A stretch of 64,000 bases of DNA. It comes from Siphonodentalium dalli. Its lineage: Eukaryota; Mollusca; Scaphopoda; Gadilida; Siphonodentaliidae. Below are positions 11,129 to 22,830 of this stretch, one piece after another (the first letter of the stretch is position 1; every line of letters starts with the position of its first letter). The stretch is from positions 136,093,990 to 136,157,989 of the forward strand of contig CP136067.1 of the NCBI GenBank assembly GCA_032622095.1, given 5' to 3'. Made by a program: the position numbers and the translations under genes. The notes under the pieces are model-generated. The model saw only the letters and a program-made list of their open reading frames with translations. It was not told where the DNA came from and ran no database searches.

Positions 11129-12689
11129 ATGGCAAGCACACAGGTGAACGTAAATTATATTCCAAATACTAGAGGTGGAAAGTATCTGGTATATGATGAC
11201 TACAAATTCTCCGTTAAATCAAGGAGAAATGATCGAATTCATTGGCGATGTTGTAAGAAAGACTGCCGTGCAACCACCAACACTGAGAACGATATGGTGA
11301 TATCCAACAGCGGCAACCATAACCACGAACCTGATTTCAACCAAGTAGCAGCAGATTCCTGGATTGCAGACATCAAAAAGCTTGTCAAGACAAGTAACAA
11401 GCCAGTAACAACGCTATACCAGGAAGAAATAGGAAGTATGTACTGAGTAAATTTAATTTCGCATTCTCATTAATCTGGCAACGCTCTTTATATTAGTATT
11501 CAGAAAGAAAACTAAGCAAGTAATAACTAAAGTAAAACTGGTGTAATGTTATATTATATATATTATAATTATTATTAAAGAATAGAGAATACTAAGCAAG
11601 TAATAACTCTATTAATGTTTATAATTTATAACATATTACAGCGTCAAAACAGCATTGTATCATGCCAGAGCCGAAAACCAGCCAAAGTTACCAATTCATC
11701 GTTCAGGAGTCGACCTTCCTGATGTATACAAAACAACAGCCAACAACCACAACTTCCTACTAGCCGATGACGGATAGACTGAAAAGATTCTGATATTCGC
11801 GACCAGAGAAAATCTAGAAAATTTAGCTGTTGCCGGAACGATCTTCTGTGATGGAACGTTTGAGAAAAGCCCAACGATCTTCTTTCAACTGTACACGATA
11901 CACGCATTCGTCGCCGGAAAGATGTGCCCTTTGGTGTATGGCTTACTTCCCAACAAGACCCAACACACATACCAACGCTTCTTCAATCTGGTGAAAGAAA
12001 GGGCAGCAGAACTCGACATCACCATCAGCCCAAGTGGAATTTTCACAGATTATGAGACAGCTGCCCAAAACGCCCTGGCAGCTACATTTCCGTCAGCTAC
12101 AATGAAAGGATGCCTATTCCATTACGGCCAAGCAGTGCTGAAGAATGTTAAGAAATGCCACCTACAGCAGCTATACGAAGACACTGAAGGCAACGACCAA
12201 AAGACCCTGATAAGAAGAGCTCTAGCCCTCCCTATGGTTCCTGTCGAGATGGTTGGTGATGCCTGGTTCGAAGCGCTGGACGATTACCCTGCGACAAGCA
12301 ACACAGGTCTCGATGAAAACGTCACCAAGTTCACGGATTACATCACCGAGTTCTGGGTGGAAGGGAGCCATGGCCGCCAGCTATGGAATCACCACGACAT
12401 AATTGGTCCAAGAACGACAAATCATGTGGAAGGATGGCACCGAAAACTGCAGTTGGTGTTATCTTGCTCACACCCGAACATCTTCAGGTTGATAGATTTC
12501 CCGAAGAAAGAGCAAGCTTACCAGGAAGCAACCGTCATCCAATTGAGAGCGGGTGGAAGGATTGGCCCATGCAAGATGCGATATCGCAAAGTTGACAATT
12601 CCATCAGACATTTCAAGAGAGTTTTCGGCGCAGGCGAAATAGATATTCTCGAATACATGGATTCAGTATCAAATAGTATCAAACATTAA
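11129..12689 (+). pseudogene. FLYWCH-MULE transposase gene, one in-frame stop
   Basis: Exon 1 (11129 to about 11440) encodes a FLYWCH zinc finger: W39, paired Cys at 41/42 and 46, and His 64 and 66. Exon 2 (about 11641-12689) encodes a MULE transposase domain that cuts and rejoins DNA. The presumed DDE residues are Asp in CDGTF (codon 11850), Asp in TDYE (12048) and Glu in NHVEGWH (12429), with GCLFHYGQAV between them. The 200 bp between is probably an intron: the 3' site is ATTACAG at 11640; the 5' site is uncertain (GTATGT or GTACTG near 11432-11439). A single TAG at 11775-11777 interrupts LLADDG-TEKILIFAT, where relatives would have a sense codon, probably Gln. AATAAA at 12749 could serve polyadenylation. 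Otherwise the frame is clean, so the copy is young, or its protein is made from the downstream Met at 11922, which would lose the first Asp. A domesticated gene is possible but not shown. Confidence 0.85.
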
Positions 12690-13221
12690 TGTGCTATAAT
12701 TCATGTTATGTTATATTGATAGTATTTGTTATATATATCTTGAGTATTTAATAAATTTGTTGAAATATATCACATGTGCATTTCTTCGTTCATAATGCAA
12801 CTTCCGGTGTCCGTTCAGTGGAGGGATTAATATGTGTGGATAGGGCGAATATCGGCCTTTCGTTAGACACCAAAATGAGCCCTCTGCGCGCTGTATTCCT
12901 GGAGTTTTGAATTTTCCAAAAACCCCAATTATCCTCATCGTCCGGCCGCTCACCGCCGTCGAAATTAGCCATCGCCACCAATTTCCAGTAACAATTATGA
13001 TAAAAACTGTAGTCGGCAGCTCTGTGATGTTGAGGATTATCACACCTGCCCCAACACCTACCCGAAACAATAGCCGCCTGGTGAACAGGACGACCCCATA
13101 AATATAATGCCGTCATCGAAGTAATGGACGACAAACTTAGATAAATGACAGAATTCCCCCAACAAAAGGCAAGTTTTACGCGATGGATAAATAAAATATG
13201 TAGCTATACTAATGCTGTCGC
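12690..13221. other. No gene recognised
   Basis: Two overlapping minus-strand open frames (12729-13070 and 12790-13134) and one plus-strand frame overlap each other in this less AT-rich patch. None shows a domain I know, and overlap in three frames argues for chance openness. Confidence 0.5.
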
Positions 13222-13225
13222 TTAA

Positions 13226-13666
13226 AGGTACGGTTGGCCTTGGCGGTGGGTATCCTGTGAAAATATTTACACCCGTCAAAAACCGCCACAAACAGAAAGA
13301 ACATAAAAATGTAGACATACTTTGTCCGTATACAAATAAGACAAAGGCATAACAAGTTACTTTTCTGGTGTTTGTTTATATTATGATGGTAAACACAAAG
13401 AGCGTTCTTTGTTGGTGAATTCCTGATATGGAACTAATAAAGAGCGTTTATGCCATTTGTGTGTGATTAGCCAGTAGCATTGTGCTGTCTTCTGTAACAC
13501 AAACAGGCTCTTGCTTAGGTAAAATATAGTAGGTCTTTGTGATAACATGCTGTTTACGCGATGGTCATGGTATATATGAACGAAACTGTATGCGTTTTAA
13601 TGTTTTTCTGTTTACGGTGATTGGAACAAATATGAATATTTTCGACAACTAAGGCCTCACGTGCCT
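13226..13666. mobile_element. TTAA MITE with AAAGAGCG doublet, copy 1
   Basis: TTAA at 13222-13225 and 13667-13670 flanks inverted ends AGGTACGGTTGGCCTTGG and the near-complement ending CACGTGCCT. The 441 bp copy is non-coding. It carries two AAAGAGCGTT motifs 42 bp apart (about 13397 and 13439) around TTCCTGATATGG. Copies 2 and 3 are at 60219-61524 and 62870-63325. TTAA duplication suggests piggyBac or Kolobok. Confidence 0.85.
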
Positions 13667-13670
13667 TTAA

Positions 13671-13764
13671 ACGGTTTATGTCCCCTCGGGGGATTTGGCA
13701 TCTATTGGACTCGACAGAGCCTCGCCCAATAGATGCTCAACCCCCCCTCACGTACATAAACCGT
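13671..13764. repeat. Bipartite hairpin next to the MITE
   Basis: ACGGTTTATGT (13671) pairs with ACATAAACCGT (13754), and GCATCTATTGG (13698) pairs with CCAATAGATGC (13726). It starts at the first base after the MITE's TTAA. Confidence 0.75.
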
Positions 13765-14494
13765 GTAAGCGACGGCACTAGCTACATTTATTTATTTATT
13801 TATAGTTTAGGCTGGGCCATGCTTCATCATGGAATAAACCACATTATGATATTATAATCCAACATCAGCGCGTGTGCTCGATGATTTTCACTGCTGCAGA
13901 CATGAACCGTACTCACAATGTGATATTGAAAATGAGAGTCTACCATGCAGGAACCATCTATATAGATACACTTGTGAATTGTGAAAAAGTTACCCAGCTT
14001 AATACAATTGCATGTACATGGATATAGCAACCATGTATTTGTTTGTTTCAATAAAATTACCGACTCAAGAATGCATGTACTAACATTTATACGGCCAAAT
14101 AGTTGAATCACTTCGCAATATTGAACAATAATTTTCCTTCAGTCACGTTTCAGCCCGACCTCATTGATTATTTTATTGGTGTAAACATATTTTTATTTCC
14201 AAATCCAAACAGATAGCATAATATACAGATGCCACATATAAGTGTTAATATATGGAAACGAGGAGCAGACAACATGCCCGATGGCTTATATGAAGTATTC
14301 TCCTCGTTGGCTACATGCCCGTCCCACAATAAGTGAGGGAGGTGGCTACTTGCTCCGTCCACAATAAGTGAGGGAGGGGTATAGTTCAGACGGGAAGTGT
14401 TGGAAATAAAGGGTTTTGGAGAATGGGAGATAAATATCAGAATTTGAGTTAGGGATGGAAAAGAGGAAAAAGATTGTGTTAGGGATGGCAGGAG
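13765..14494. other. No gene seen
   Basis: A short (TTTA)n run is at 13789-13803. Around 14325-14380 the text CCACAATAAGTGAGGGAGG occurs twice, 44 bp apart. The minus-strand frames at 14168-14609 are read through the GA microsatellite and are not genes. Confidence 0.5.
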
Positions 14495-14552
14495 GCAGAG
14501 AGAGAGAGAGAGAGAGAGAGGGGGGAGAGATAGAGAGAGAGAGAGAGAGAGG
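14495..14552. repeat. (AG)n microsatellite
   Basis: Nearly pure AG dinucleotide repeat, broken once by GGGGGAGAGATAG. Confidence 0.95.
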
Positions 14553-14639
14553 GAGACAAGACGGGGACATATGAAGTCGTGAGATGGTGACACTGTGGGT
14601 TGTTTTCAATGACTGTTGTTGCGTGATTAAAAGCTCGTA

Positions 14640-14830
14640 TTATCAGGGGGGGGGTCAGGAAAATAATTACCGATACAAGGTGGACATTTTGTGTTTTTCA
14701 GTTTTGGGGACCCACCACCTCGGGAGCGTAAGTTTTTTCCACCCACGTCTGAGACACCCACCGGGACCGTAAGTATTTTCCCCCCAGGTCTGGGACACCC
14801 ACCCCCAAAATTGATGAAAATCGTGTAAAT
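14640..14830. repeat. Poly-G-anchored dispersed repeat
   Basis: A run of G followed by TCAGGAAAATAATTACC, then two imperfect units with GGACCCACC / GACACCCACC and CGTAAGT(A/T)TTTTCC. Related poly-G units occur at 21708-21840 and, on the other strand, at about 19397-19460. Confidence 0.65.
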
Positions 14831-14970
14831 TCTACTTAATAATGTGTTGTTGGCAGGGTAAGGGTATCTCATTGTGTCTGCACCGGAACTGAGAGAACGC
14901 TGATTAATTACACCCGCACAAAATAAACAAACAAAGCACATGGCTGAAAAATATGCCAACAAAACCAGTG

Positions 14971-17900
14971 ACAAAACCTTTAAAAGCCCAAATAGTTATG
15001 GTTATAAAGGTAAAATACAACTTTAACAGGATAGATGTGTCCCTTATTAGCAATAGGTTAAAATATGTGCATGTGTATTGTGTAAAGTAAAAACACCATC
15101 AATTTGATTAAATAAACACAGTTCCAGTCCTCTCCATGTGGGAACTCACTGGTGAGCAATGAGGAGCTCCCCTTAAAATCATTCTAGGCGAGTGGCGAGT
15201 AGCTCTCCTACAAAATGTCGAGGCGAGTAGTATCCCAGCAGGAGATGCCGAAGGCATCACCCGAAGGCCTGATGGGGGCGAGTACGGGAGGGGGTCTCCC
15301 CCCGTAAAATTTTGAAAATTAGATGCTCTGAGATTTAATCTGGAGCCTTTTAATGCTCCAATGCGTTTTTATTTCTCTCATCCAAGTTAATACATGTATA
15401 GCATAAGGATATTGAGATATATAATTATATAAACAATAGATATATATAAATATTATACAATAGATATGTACATATGGTTCCGGGTCGATGGCATTTTGAA
15501 ATTCGATGAATGTATTCCGAGTTTTATTCTGACATCGCTACTATAGCTTATTGTCGCCAAGAGTAATGACGGCGCAATCTCGAGTGAAACCTTGTTGATT
15601 GGAGTAAACTATTTAATCGCAACGCTGACATAAAAGGTTGATATCTTCACAGTCACACATGTGTGTTTAGATTTAGGTACAAATAATAGGTTACTACATG
15701 TAGGTCGTCAATTTTAGTATTTATACAATCGATGATTGCCATATCGTTCACTAGTGACTATCGTATAATTGATTCCGGGAACCATACATATATACTAATA
15801 TACCAACATAAAAGCCAAGTATTAATATCATAACGTATGACTATTTAAATAATCAATTATAACTGATATAAATATACTTGAATCCTCATTGCGCTTGTTG
15901 GCAGGTATATATTTACTTTAATTCTTGGTTCACATCCATTCATCAATGTGGATGCTCAGCTAGCTAAATTCAGCAGAAAGTTTGAGACTTTCTGTCAAAA
16001 TCCCGCATCTGACCATCACCATAGATGAATGAATGTTAATCCGTGTCGTCTGTTCGAATCTACACATATATCATAGCAGATCAAAATTAGACAGATTCGT
16101 GACGAGAAATTTCGATGCATTAATTGTGATCTGAGAATACGTTCGAGATGATCCGAACGAAAGAACAAATTCTGCGTAGTAATATGGGATTCTTCATTTT
16201 GAAAATTTCATTTATCGCGGTAGCATTTATTCGTCTACGATATTTTGGTTGTAAAAAGCGTTTTCTTACATCCGTAAAGAACTCACATTCCAATAAATAA
16301 TGAAATTAATCACCAATGTATTTGTGACACTTTGGGCATATTATGTCAGCGATATCAATATTATTCCATCGCCCCGTCTCTATAGGTAGCTGGTGGTTAC
16401 ATGTACGGAATCTGCATAATGTTAACCGGTTTCTGGTATCAAGAATGCTCAAGTAATCTTCAAAATTGATATCTTGTTTGAACATTTTGTATATAATTTC
16501 CCTACTGCCCGAAGCCTCTAGATAATTTTTCCATTTATTACGGAATCTACAAATAAGGTTGCACTCAATGTATGAGAGTAATCGATCAATACAGAGAATT
16601 TTACCTATATCCATTAAGTGGATGTGACCACATTCTGTTAAAGTTTGCTTAACTTTGTTTATCCACGTGAAATTAGAGGATGAGATATTACTGAGTTTTA
16701 GCGCCGACATATATAATATTTTACAATATCTATTACAATTCATATTTACTACTTTCAACCAGTACTTCACCACGCGCATGTTTATTAATATATCAATTGG
16801 CATACGGCCGCTCTCTTCATACAACATATAATTGCATGTGGATGGTTTTAGCCGTAAAATAAACTTACAAAATTTTCTATGTATATTCTCAATTATATCA
16901 TTATTTCCTGTACCCCAAATTTCAGATCCATAAGCAAGTATGGGTACAACTTGTGCATCAAATAAATCAAATTGGTCCTTTACCGACAGGCAGTGTGCTC
17001 TTAATTTGGTGATTATAGCGTACATTGCTCTAGTGGCTTTATCTACAAGCACCTTCTTTGCCTCCGTATATGAACCAGATTTAGTATGTAGTATTCCCAG
17101 GTAATTGAATTTTTTAACAACTTCAATTTCCCTCCCATTATAGAATATTTTCTCATTTTTGGAAGGCTACGCTTTGATATCAACATTATTTTAGTTTTAT
17201 CGATATTAACTGTTAATTTCCAAATTTAACAGCACTTATAGAATGAATACAAAGCAGTTTGAAATTTTGCAGGTGTTTCTGCCATTATTACAGTATCATC
17301 TGCATACAAAATTACAAAAAAGTTTCATATAGATGTTCAAATTGTTTTCAATATCATCCGACAATTTTGACAGACCAATAACTCCTGTATTTGTCAGATA
17401 AGATTCCAAGTCGTTTACGTACAGTGCAAAGAGTATTGGTGAAAGATTCGCACCTTGTCGGACACCAGATAAACATGGAAAGTAATTGGAGTGCTCATTT
17501 CCTAGTTGAACTTTGGACTTAATGTTCGAGTACATATTGCAAATGACTTTAAATATTTTTCCATTAACACCGTTAGATAAAAGTTTGTGCCATAGTCCCT
17601 GTCTCCATACTTTATCAAATGCTTTTTCAAAACCAATGAATGCACAATATAAGCTTCTGTTATATATATCTACAGGTATGTACAGTAAAAGTTATCAAAG
17701 GGAGAAAGATCAATGATTCATATGTACCTAGTAATTTCTGTCAGCATGTGAAGAACAAAGATATTATCAACTGTGGAATATCCTTTTCTGAAACCGGATT
17801 GATTTTCTTTCATTACTTCATGTTCTTCTAGATATGTGTTGATCCTATTTGATAATATTTTGGTAAATAATTTCCCAAAACAACTGAGTAAAGTAATTGG

Positions 17901-18790
17901 TTTATAGTGTTTAGGGTAACTTGAATCTCCTTTATTTTTATATATGGGAATAATGGTTCCAATTCCCCAGGAATCAGGTATACACCCAGAATCCAAGACT
18001 AGATAATTTTTTTTACAGTATATGTCTTTAAGTGTATCAGCCGAGGCTTTTATAAATTCATTTAATATTCCGTCATCTCCAGGTGATTTATTATTACTGA
18101 GACTATATAGCGATCGCGATTTTTATTTCCTCGTCTGTAATAGGTTTGTTAAGTGTGTCATTCCCATGCGTAGTTGTATCATCAGTAGCCAATTTGGGAT
18201 CGTTTGTGTAGGTTATGGCATTTATTTCTCGGAAATAATTCTCAAGATCTTTTATTTGTAATAAACTGTCTGTTAGTTTTCTTTTCTTATTCAATATAGA
18301 CAAAAAATTTCTCGAGTCGCCCTTTTTAAGTTTAGTCATTTCACCAGATATCTTTTCTCTGTGATATCTCATGGCATTATCCATTGTAATCTTGTATAGT
18401 TTAGCTGTTTCACGCGCTACGTTTCTAGTCAAATTATTACTTTTAGACCTGTTGTTTCGTTCTGCCTTTCGGTATTCCTTCCTGGTTAGTTTACACGCTG
18501 GGTTAAACCAATGCTTGTTAGATGTTCTATATCTATTTTTCTTTATGTTACTTACTTGTCCCAGTCCAAATGTTTTATCTGCAGAATTATGAATTACATG
18601 TGTTAATTTTGATACAACATCGTTTATCTCTGTACAGCTAGGATAATCAGTTTCGTGTTTATAGATGGTCTGTCGTATAGCATCGATATCATCTGGGTCT
18701 AAATTATATACAAATTCAATATATTTTGTGCGATCCCATCTACGCCTAGGTCGGTTTTTATGCGAGTCATAATTTCTTCGTGCTTAATTG
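14971..18790 (-). mobile_element. Non-LTR retrotransposon (CR1/jockey-type), decayed ORF2 with 3' UTR
   Basis: Read right to left on the minus strand. 18790-18103 is an open linker between endonuclease and RT (WFNPACKLTRKEYRKAERNN). 17996-17718 holds RT blocks (DSWGIGTIIPIYKNKGD, YKPITLLSCFGKLFTKIL). 17535-17390 holds the GVRQGANLSPILFALYVNDL block. The catalytic YADD is at about 17293-17305. 17052-16306 is the thumb and C-terminal region (VPILAYGSEIWG, CNHQLPIETGRWNNIDI, CPKC). The product would nick target DNA and reverse-transcribe its own RNA. A stop after the YADD block, several shifts between 17300 and 17052, and a TAA at 16306-16308 (IGD-stop-FHYLLEC, where a Glu codon would be expected) break it. 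The endonuclease domain is missing at the right, so it is 5'-truncated. From 16306 down to 14971 it equals 1-1336. The 3' end may extend further left. Confidence 0.85.
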
Positions 18791-19535
18791 AATCGATTAA
18801 TATCTCAGATATCCAATCAGTGAACAACACGTTATTTTGTGACTTAAGACACTGTAGTCATGTATCGACATCGACCATGTACTTCGACCACGTGGTCACT
18901 GTATTTATCGTTTATTCAATATCTTGACTCATATCATTAATATAAACAAATGAGGCCAACGGTTTTTCGGCTTTTTGACAGCAAATCAATCTAATGGGTC
19001 ATACATTACCGGTATTTATTTAAAAGTACTAGGGTTTCCAGTGGGATTTCAAGGAATGCGGGAACCAAGAACTTTTAAGCAATATGAATTTCTATGTTAG
19101 AGGATACCTGCGTGTATAATAGTTTTAAAAAGCCATGATAAACTATGAGAAAAGATGAGAATGGATTTTTTTTCATTGCAATTTTTTTCCTCGACCAAAA
19201 CCGGACCCACCCCATAGTTTCAACTGTTAAAGGGAGAAATTGTGGACAAAAATAAAAACATAGAGCCCCCCTCACTTGTATAAGGCTATAGCATGCACTA
19301 TTATATGAATATGATTGGTTCAATTCATTTTGAAGCTGTAATTTGTCTTAGAAATGAGTTTGGAAAAAAATTGCATGACAAACAAAAAATCTGCATTCCG
19401 GGCTCGGGGACACCCACCCACCCGGTCCTTGTATCCAGTAATTATTTTCCGACCCCCCTGGTATTATATGTAGTAATCGTCATGCGCCAGGCGTCATGGG
19501 ATGGGGGGGGGGGGGGGGGTCGATCAGAATTACCG
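18791..19535. other. Non-coding, poly-G run at its end
   Basis: No gene. An inverted copy of the poly-G-linked repeat is seen at 19397-19460 (GGGGACACCCACCC, CGACCCCCCTGG). A run of 17 G starts near 19503. Confidence 0.5.
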
Positions 19536-19539
19536 TTAA

Positions 19540-19924
19540 CCCTTTACCCAACAAACCGGCCAAAACCGGCCAAATAAAGCTTCAACAGCCTAAAATATCT
19601 TCGGTCTGTCTCAATATACAAATATGGATATCATTGGAACGGCTCCTTGACCACATTGTGATAGTTACAGTTATGCCCTGTGCCAATGCATTCTCTTATA
19701 TATGCGAGTCGACCATAGGTCGCCTCGCATATATAAGAGAATGCATTGGCCTAAAAAAAATCTTTTTTAAACACTTTTTACCATTTTTTCTTACATTCTT
19801 TAACAATTTTATAATTTTTAATGTGTTAAGCCAATCCATTCTCTTATATATGCGAGGCGACCTATGGTCGACTCGCATATATAAGAGAATGCATTGGCAC
19901 AGGGCCGTTCTGTTGGGTAAAGGG
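19540..19924. mobile_element. piggyBac-like MITE containing two mirrored hairpins
   Basis: TTAA at 19536-19539 and 19925-19928 flanks TIRs CCCTTTACCCAACA and TGTTGGGTAAAGGG; TTAA plus a CCC start is the piggyBac signature. Inside, 19683-19749 is a hairpin with a 26 bp stem (CCAATGCATTCTCTTATATA...) and a 15 base loop. 19831-19897 is a second hairpin with the same stem, one mismatch, and a loop that is the reverse complement of the first. The shared flank GCCCTGTG / CACAGGGC extends the outer symmetry. Confidence 0.85.
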
Positions 19925-19928
19925 TTAA

Positions 19929-20758
19929 CACGTTACATCGGTCAAAAGTAAGTAAACACACAGGTAGCAACGAGTGTTTAGAGTCAAAATATGTCGTGGA
20001 CTATATATCTTCCATGAGAACAACAACATATTCAACAGAACTAACCCGAAACGGAACAATTCCTATCTCAAGGGTGTTCACTGTGAATATCGCAGCGTCA
20101 ATCGTATATACAGGATAATAACAAGTCAATAACATACAAAACAAGAAAACCAATATCAGAAATGTAATGCGCTCAAGATCATATATTATATACCCATGAT
20201 TGTAATTATAGAATATAAAATATATTGGTTTTGCGAATGACAAACTCAGAATTCCGTTAAAATAACAATAACAACCAGCACCTAATTAACGAACCGGCGG
20301 CCGACTCAATCGTCTCCGACCACAACCCCCATGCAGTGGGCTGCAGAACGAATAATGTCTATAAAATTTGAAATATAAGACTTACAAATTATCTTTTTCA
20401 TTTCTTTTATTTGTAATTGGCATATATAGCTTATCACAAACCAAAAATCAACATTATTGACATAATGTTAACGACAATAAACGAAATTGAAATTCCCAAC
20501 TACAACTTTTACCGGACTCGGCCTCCGGTCGCAGTTCGATTTTTAATCCTCCCAAAAATTCCAATTCTATAAATAAAACACCCATGCGCCCAGGCGAAAC
20601 AGGAATATCTACATTAGTATACACGCTGAGCTCGCGTAATACTCATTATTGGAATGCATATATTGTGGGGAATATCATGCTGCCGCATAACGCAGCCGGA
20701 ATCGAGAGCTATTCGTTACCCGTACACGTGATGGCATCATGGAATCTTTTTGTTCTCA
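19929..20758. other. No gene seen
   Basis: AT-rich, non-coding in appearance. The plus-strand open frame at 20584-20892 overlaps the LINE remnant on the other strand and has no recognisable domain. Confidence 0.5.
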
Positions 20759-21460
20759 TTATGTATGTCTGTACTGCATTAAATATTGGTTTGTTTTCGC
20801 AAAGGCTAAACTCTCTTGATCCCAACAACAGAGTGTTCTCATATAGGATAACGTTGGGTAGGGAGTCATATGGTTCTCTTCTGGGCTCTTAATAAAATTT
20901 AATCTTAACGAGATAGTGGATGTTGACTCAATTCCCCAAATAAACATTAGGGGTTATATTTTACATGCTTATCTGTCAGGTCACCGCTCAGGTGGCTGCA
21001 GTTCAGATTTAACCGGGTATGAACGATATGAGAGTTACGGCATTTACTATGATACAAATAGACAGATGGGCGTCTATTGTCATGGATGAGTTTCTTTTTG
21101 AAGTCTTCGGGTGTTCTGCTGCTCTTTATAGTTTCCGACAGTTTGTTCCATTCATTAATTGCAGCTGGTAAGAACTAATCCATATAATAGTCATAGTTAA
21201 TATTCAGGGGTAGTCTTATATGTTCAAACCTGAAGTTATATCTCGAATTGCTTGCCTGAATTGGTCGTACGTAATTTCTTAAAATTGATGTCCATCATGG
21301 ACAGCAGATATTAACATGTCTTGTCAATTCTGTAATCGCACAGGCAATATCTGACCCAATTCAATAGAGCGGTTCAGCAAAACTCATAAATTCTCCGTGT
21401 TGATACATGTAACTGGCACCCATATATTGTCACAGCAGCCTGGGTAACTTTATCACAAGT
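20759..21460 (-). mobile_element. Decayed LINE, RT C-terminal end
   Basis: Minus-strand reading gives, in order, RFEHIRLPLNINYDYYMD, AAINEWNKLSETI, EDFKKKLIHD, VHTRLNLNCSHLSGDL and LSYMRTLCCWDQESLAFA. This is the order of the C-terminal end of a jockey/CR1-group reverse transcriptase, ending in the small Cys/His module. Several stops and shifts separate the pieces. It is similar in plan to the remnant at 52399-53335. Confidence 0.7.
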
Positions 21461-22379
21461 TTCTGTTCTTCATTCAACAGATAGATAATATCGTGCATTA
21501 TAATTATATGCACTTACCACCGACTCTCGGTTTTGCGGGCACAATATGTGCATGGTTACGGGGGTTTGTTAATTCACACTGTACGCAGTGGACATTTATA
21601 GTCTGACGTCTCATTGGCCGAACACTGAGTATTTGAGTTTTATTGTCGGACACCGCCAGGACACGTAGTCAACAAATCAACTGCATGTTTTCACCTTTTT
21701 TGCCACAGTAGGGGGGGGGGGTGTCAGGAAATATTCCAGGATATAAGGTTGTAATTTTTGTTTTATTTAATTATTGGGGGCCAGCACCCCGGGAAGGTAA
21801 GTTTCCTCTTGTCATATCACGGACACCAACCCCTTCATCGAAAGTTGTTCCCAAGGCAAAATAGGAGGAATAAAATGTATTAAATAACTATGCGGATGAG
21901 ATGCCAATCATTCATAACGAGAAGCACCAAAAAGATCAGAAAATCCCCCAACACACGGGAATTAAACTTGTCGAAAATGTTTCAGCATCCATACCCACAG
22001 GTTAGGCACATCATCGTTCAGTATATATATGCGATTCGATCCACAATTTATGATGGGATGAACAACTTCAACTCTGTATTTAGTCTTCAAATCGAACTTG
22101 GCAGAGTGCCAATGAAGTGACTGATTGCCCGGGGGGTGCTTTTTTATTCCTAGATGTGACCGAACGTCTTATTTCTAGACGAATTCTTTGGTTAAAATAA
22201 CACAGAAAATGGCGTAATGTGGAATTTGTGCATGAGTGTCATGGACACATAGCACGTACGAAAAACAGAAAATTTAATCCAAAGAGTTCTATCTCCAAAG
22301 TATTTTTCGTGATTACACCCACAATATCATACCTGTCGTCTCGATACTCGTAATAGTGTTTTTACAGCAGCTATGCACC
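21461..22379. other. Non-coding with a poly-G repeat
   Basis: At 21708-21840 a run of ten G is followed by TGTCAGGAAATATTCC and CACCCCGGGAAGGTAAGT, matching the 14640-14830 family. No gene seen. Confidence 0.55.
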
Positions 22380-22830
22380 CGCCATGTACCGGTACTATAT
22401 TCCATATATCTAAATGACTAACACGAATACATCAAGGTGGGTGTAACGGTTTCAACTTGCAAACAAATCGAAATTCGGACACCGGCTTTTACCTGGAACT
22501 TCTCCCGCTGTTATATACCGACGATACCATAATTATATCGAACACAAATAATAACTAACAATAACTCCAACAATAACTAATTAAATTCGCAGAATAGTGC
22601 GATATTTGGAAGGTGAAAAAACCATTTCGAAAACAATGTTGTAATATTCGGAAGTCGCACGAAAAATAAGGAGGCACAATTCAGTTTAAATTCAGAAGAA
22701 AATAGAAATTGTAAACAACTATATATACCTCTGATCGAGGTTGGACACGTTATATTTGATTATGAGCGGGTGGTTACGCGGGTACGAATTCTCAGTAGTG
22801 TTAGGATAGTGTCATTTGTCACGAATGAGA
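22380..22830 (+). mobile_element. LINE reverse transcriptase remnant
   Basis: Plus-strand pieces in different frames recall RT palm blocks: LYSIYLND near 22390, then LLYTDDTIIIS near 22510 (YTDD replacing YADD), then VVIFGSRTKNKEAQFSLNSE near 22640. The frame is broken many times. Endpoints are approximate. Confidence 0.6.

Noticed and set aside
12729-13134. Minus-strand open frames as a host gene
   Set aside because: Overlapping frames on both strands, no domain, no plausible splice or start context.
14168-14609. Ser/Leu-rich minus-strand frames
   Set aside because: Generated by the AG microsatellite.
1-16306. Reading the 1.3 kb direct repeats as long terminal repeats of one large element
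   Set aside because: The repeats encode a LINE C-terminus, the second copy continues into a LINE reverse transcriptase, and nothing between them looks like an LTR element.
20584-20892. Plus-strand 102-residue frame
   Set aside because: Antisense to a decayed LINE C-terminus, with no recognisable domain.
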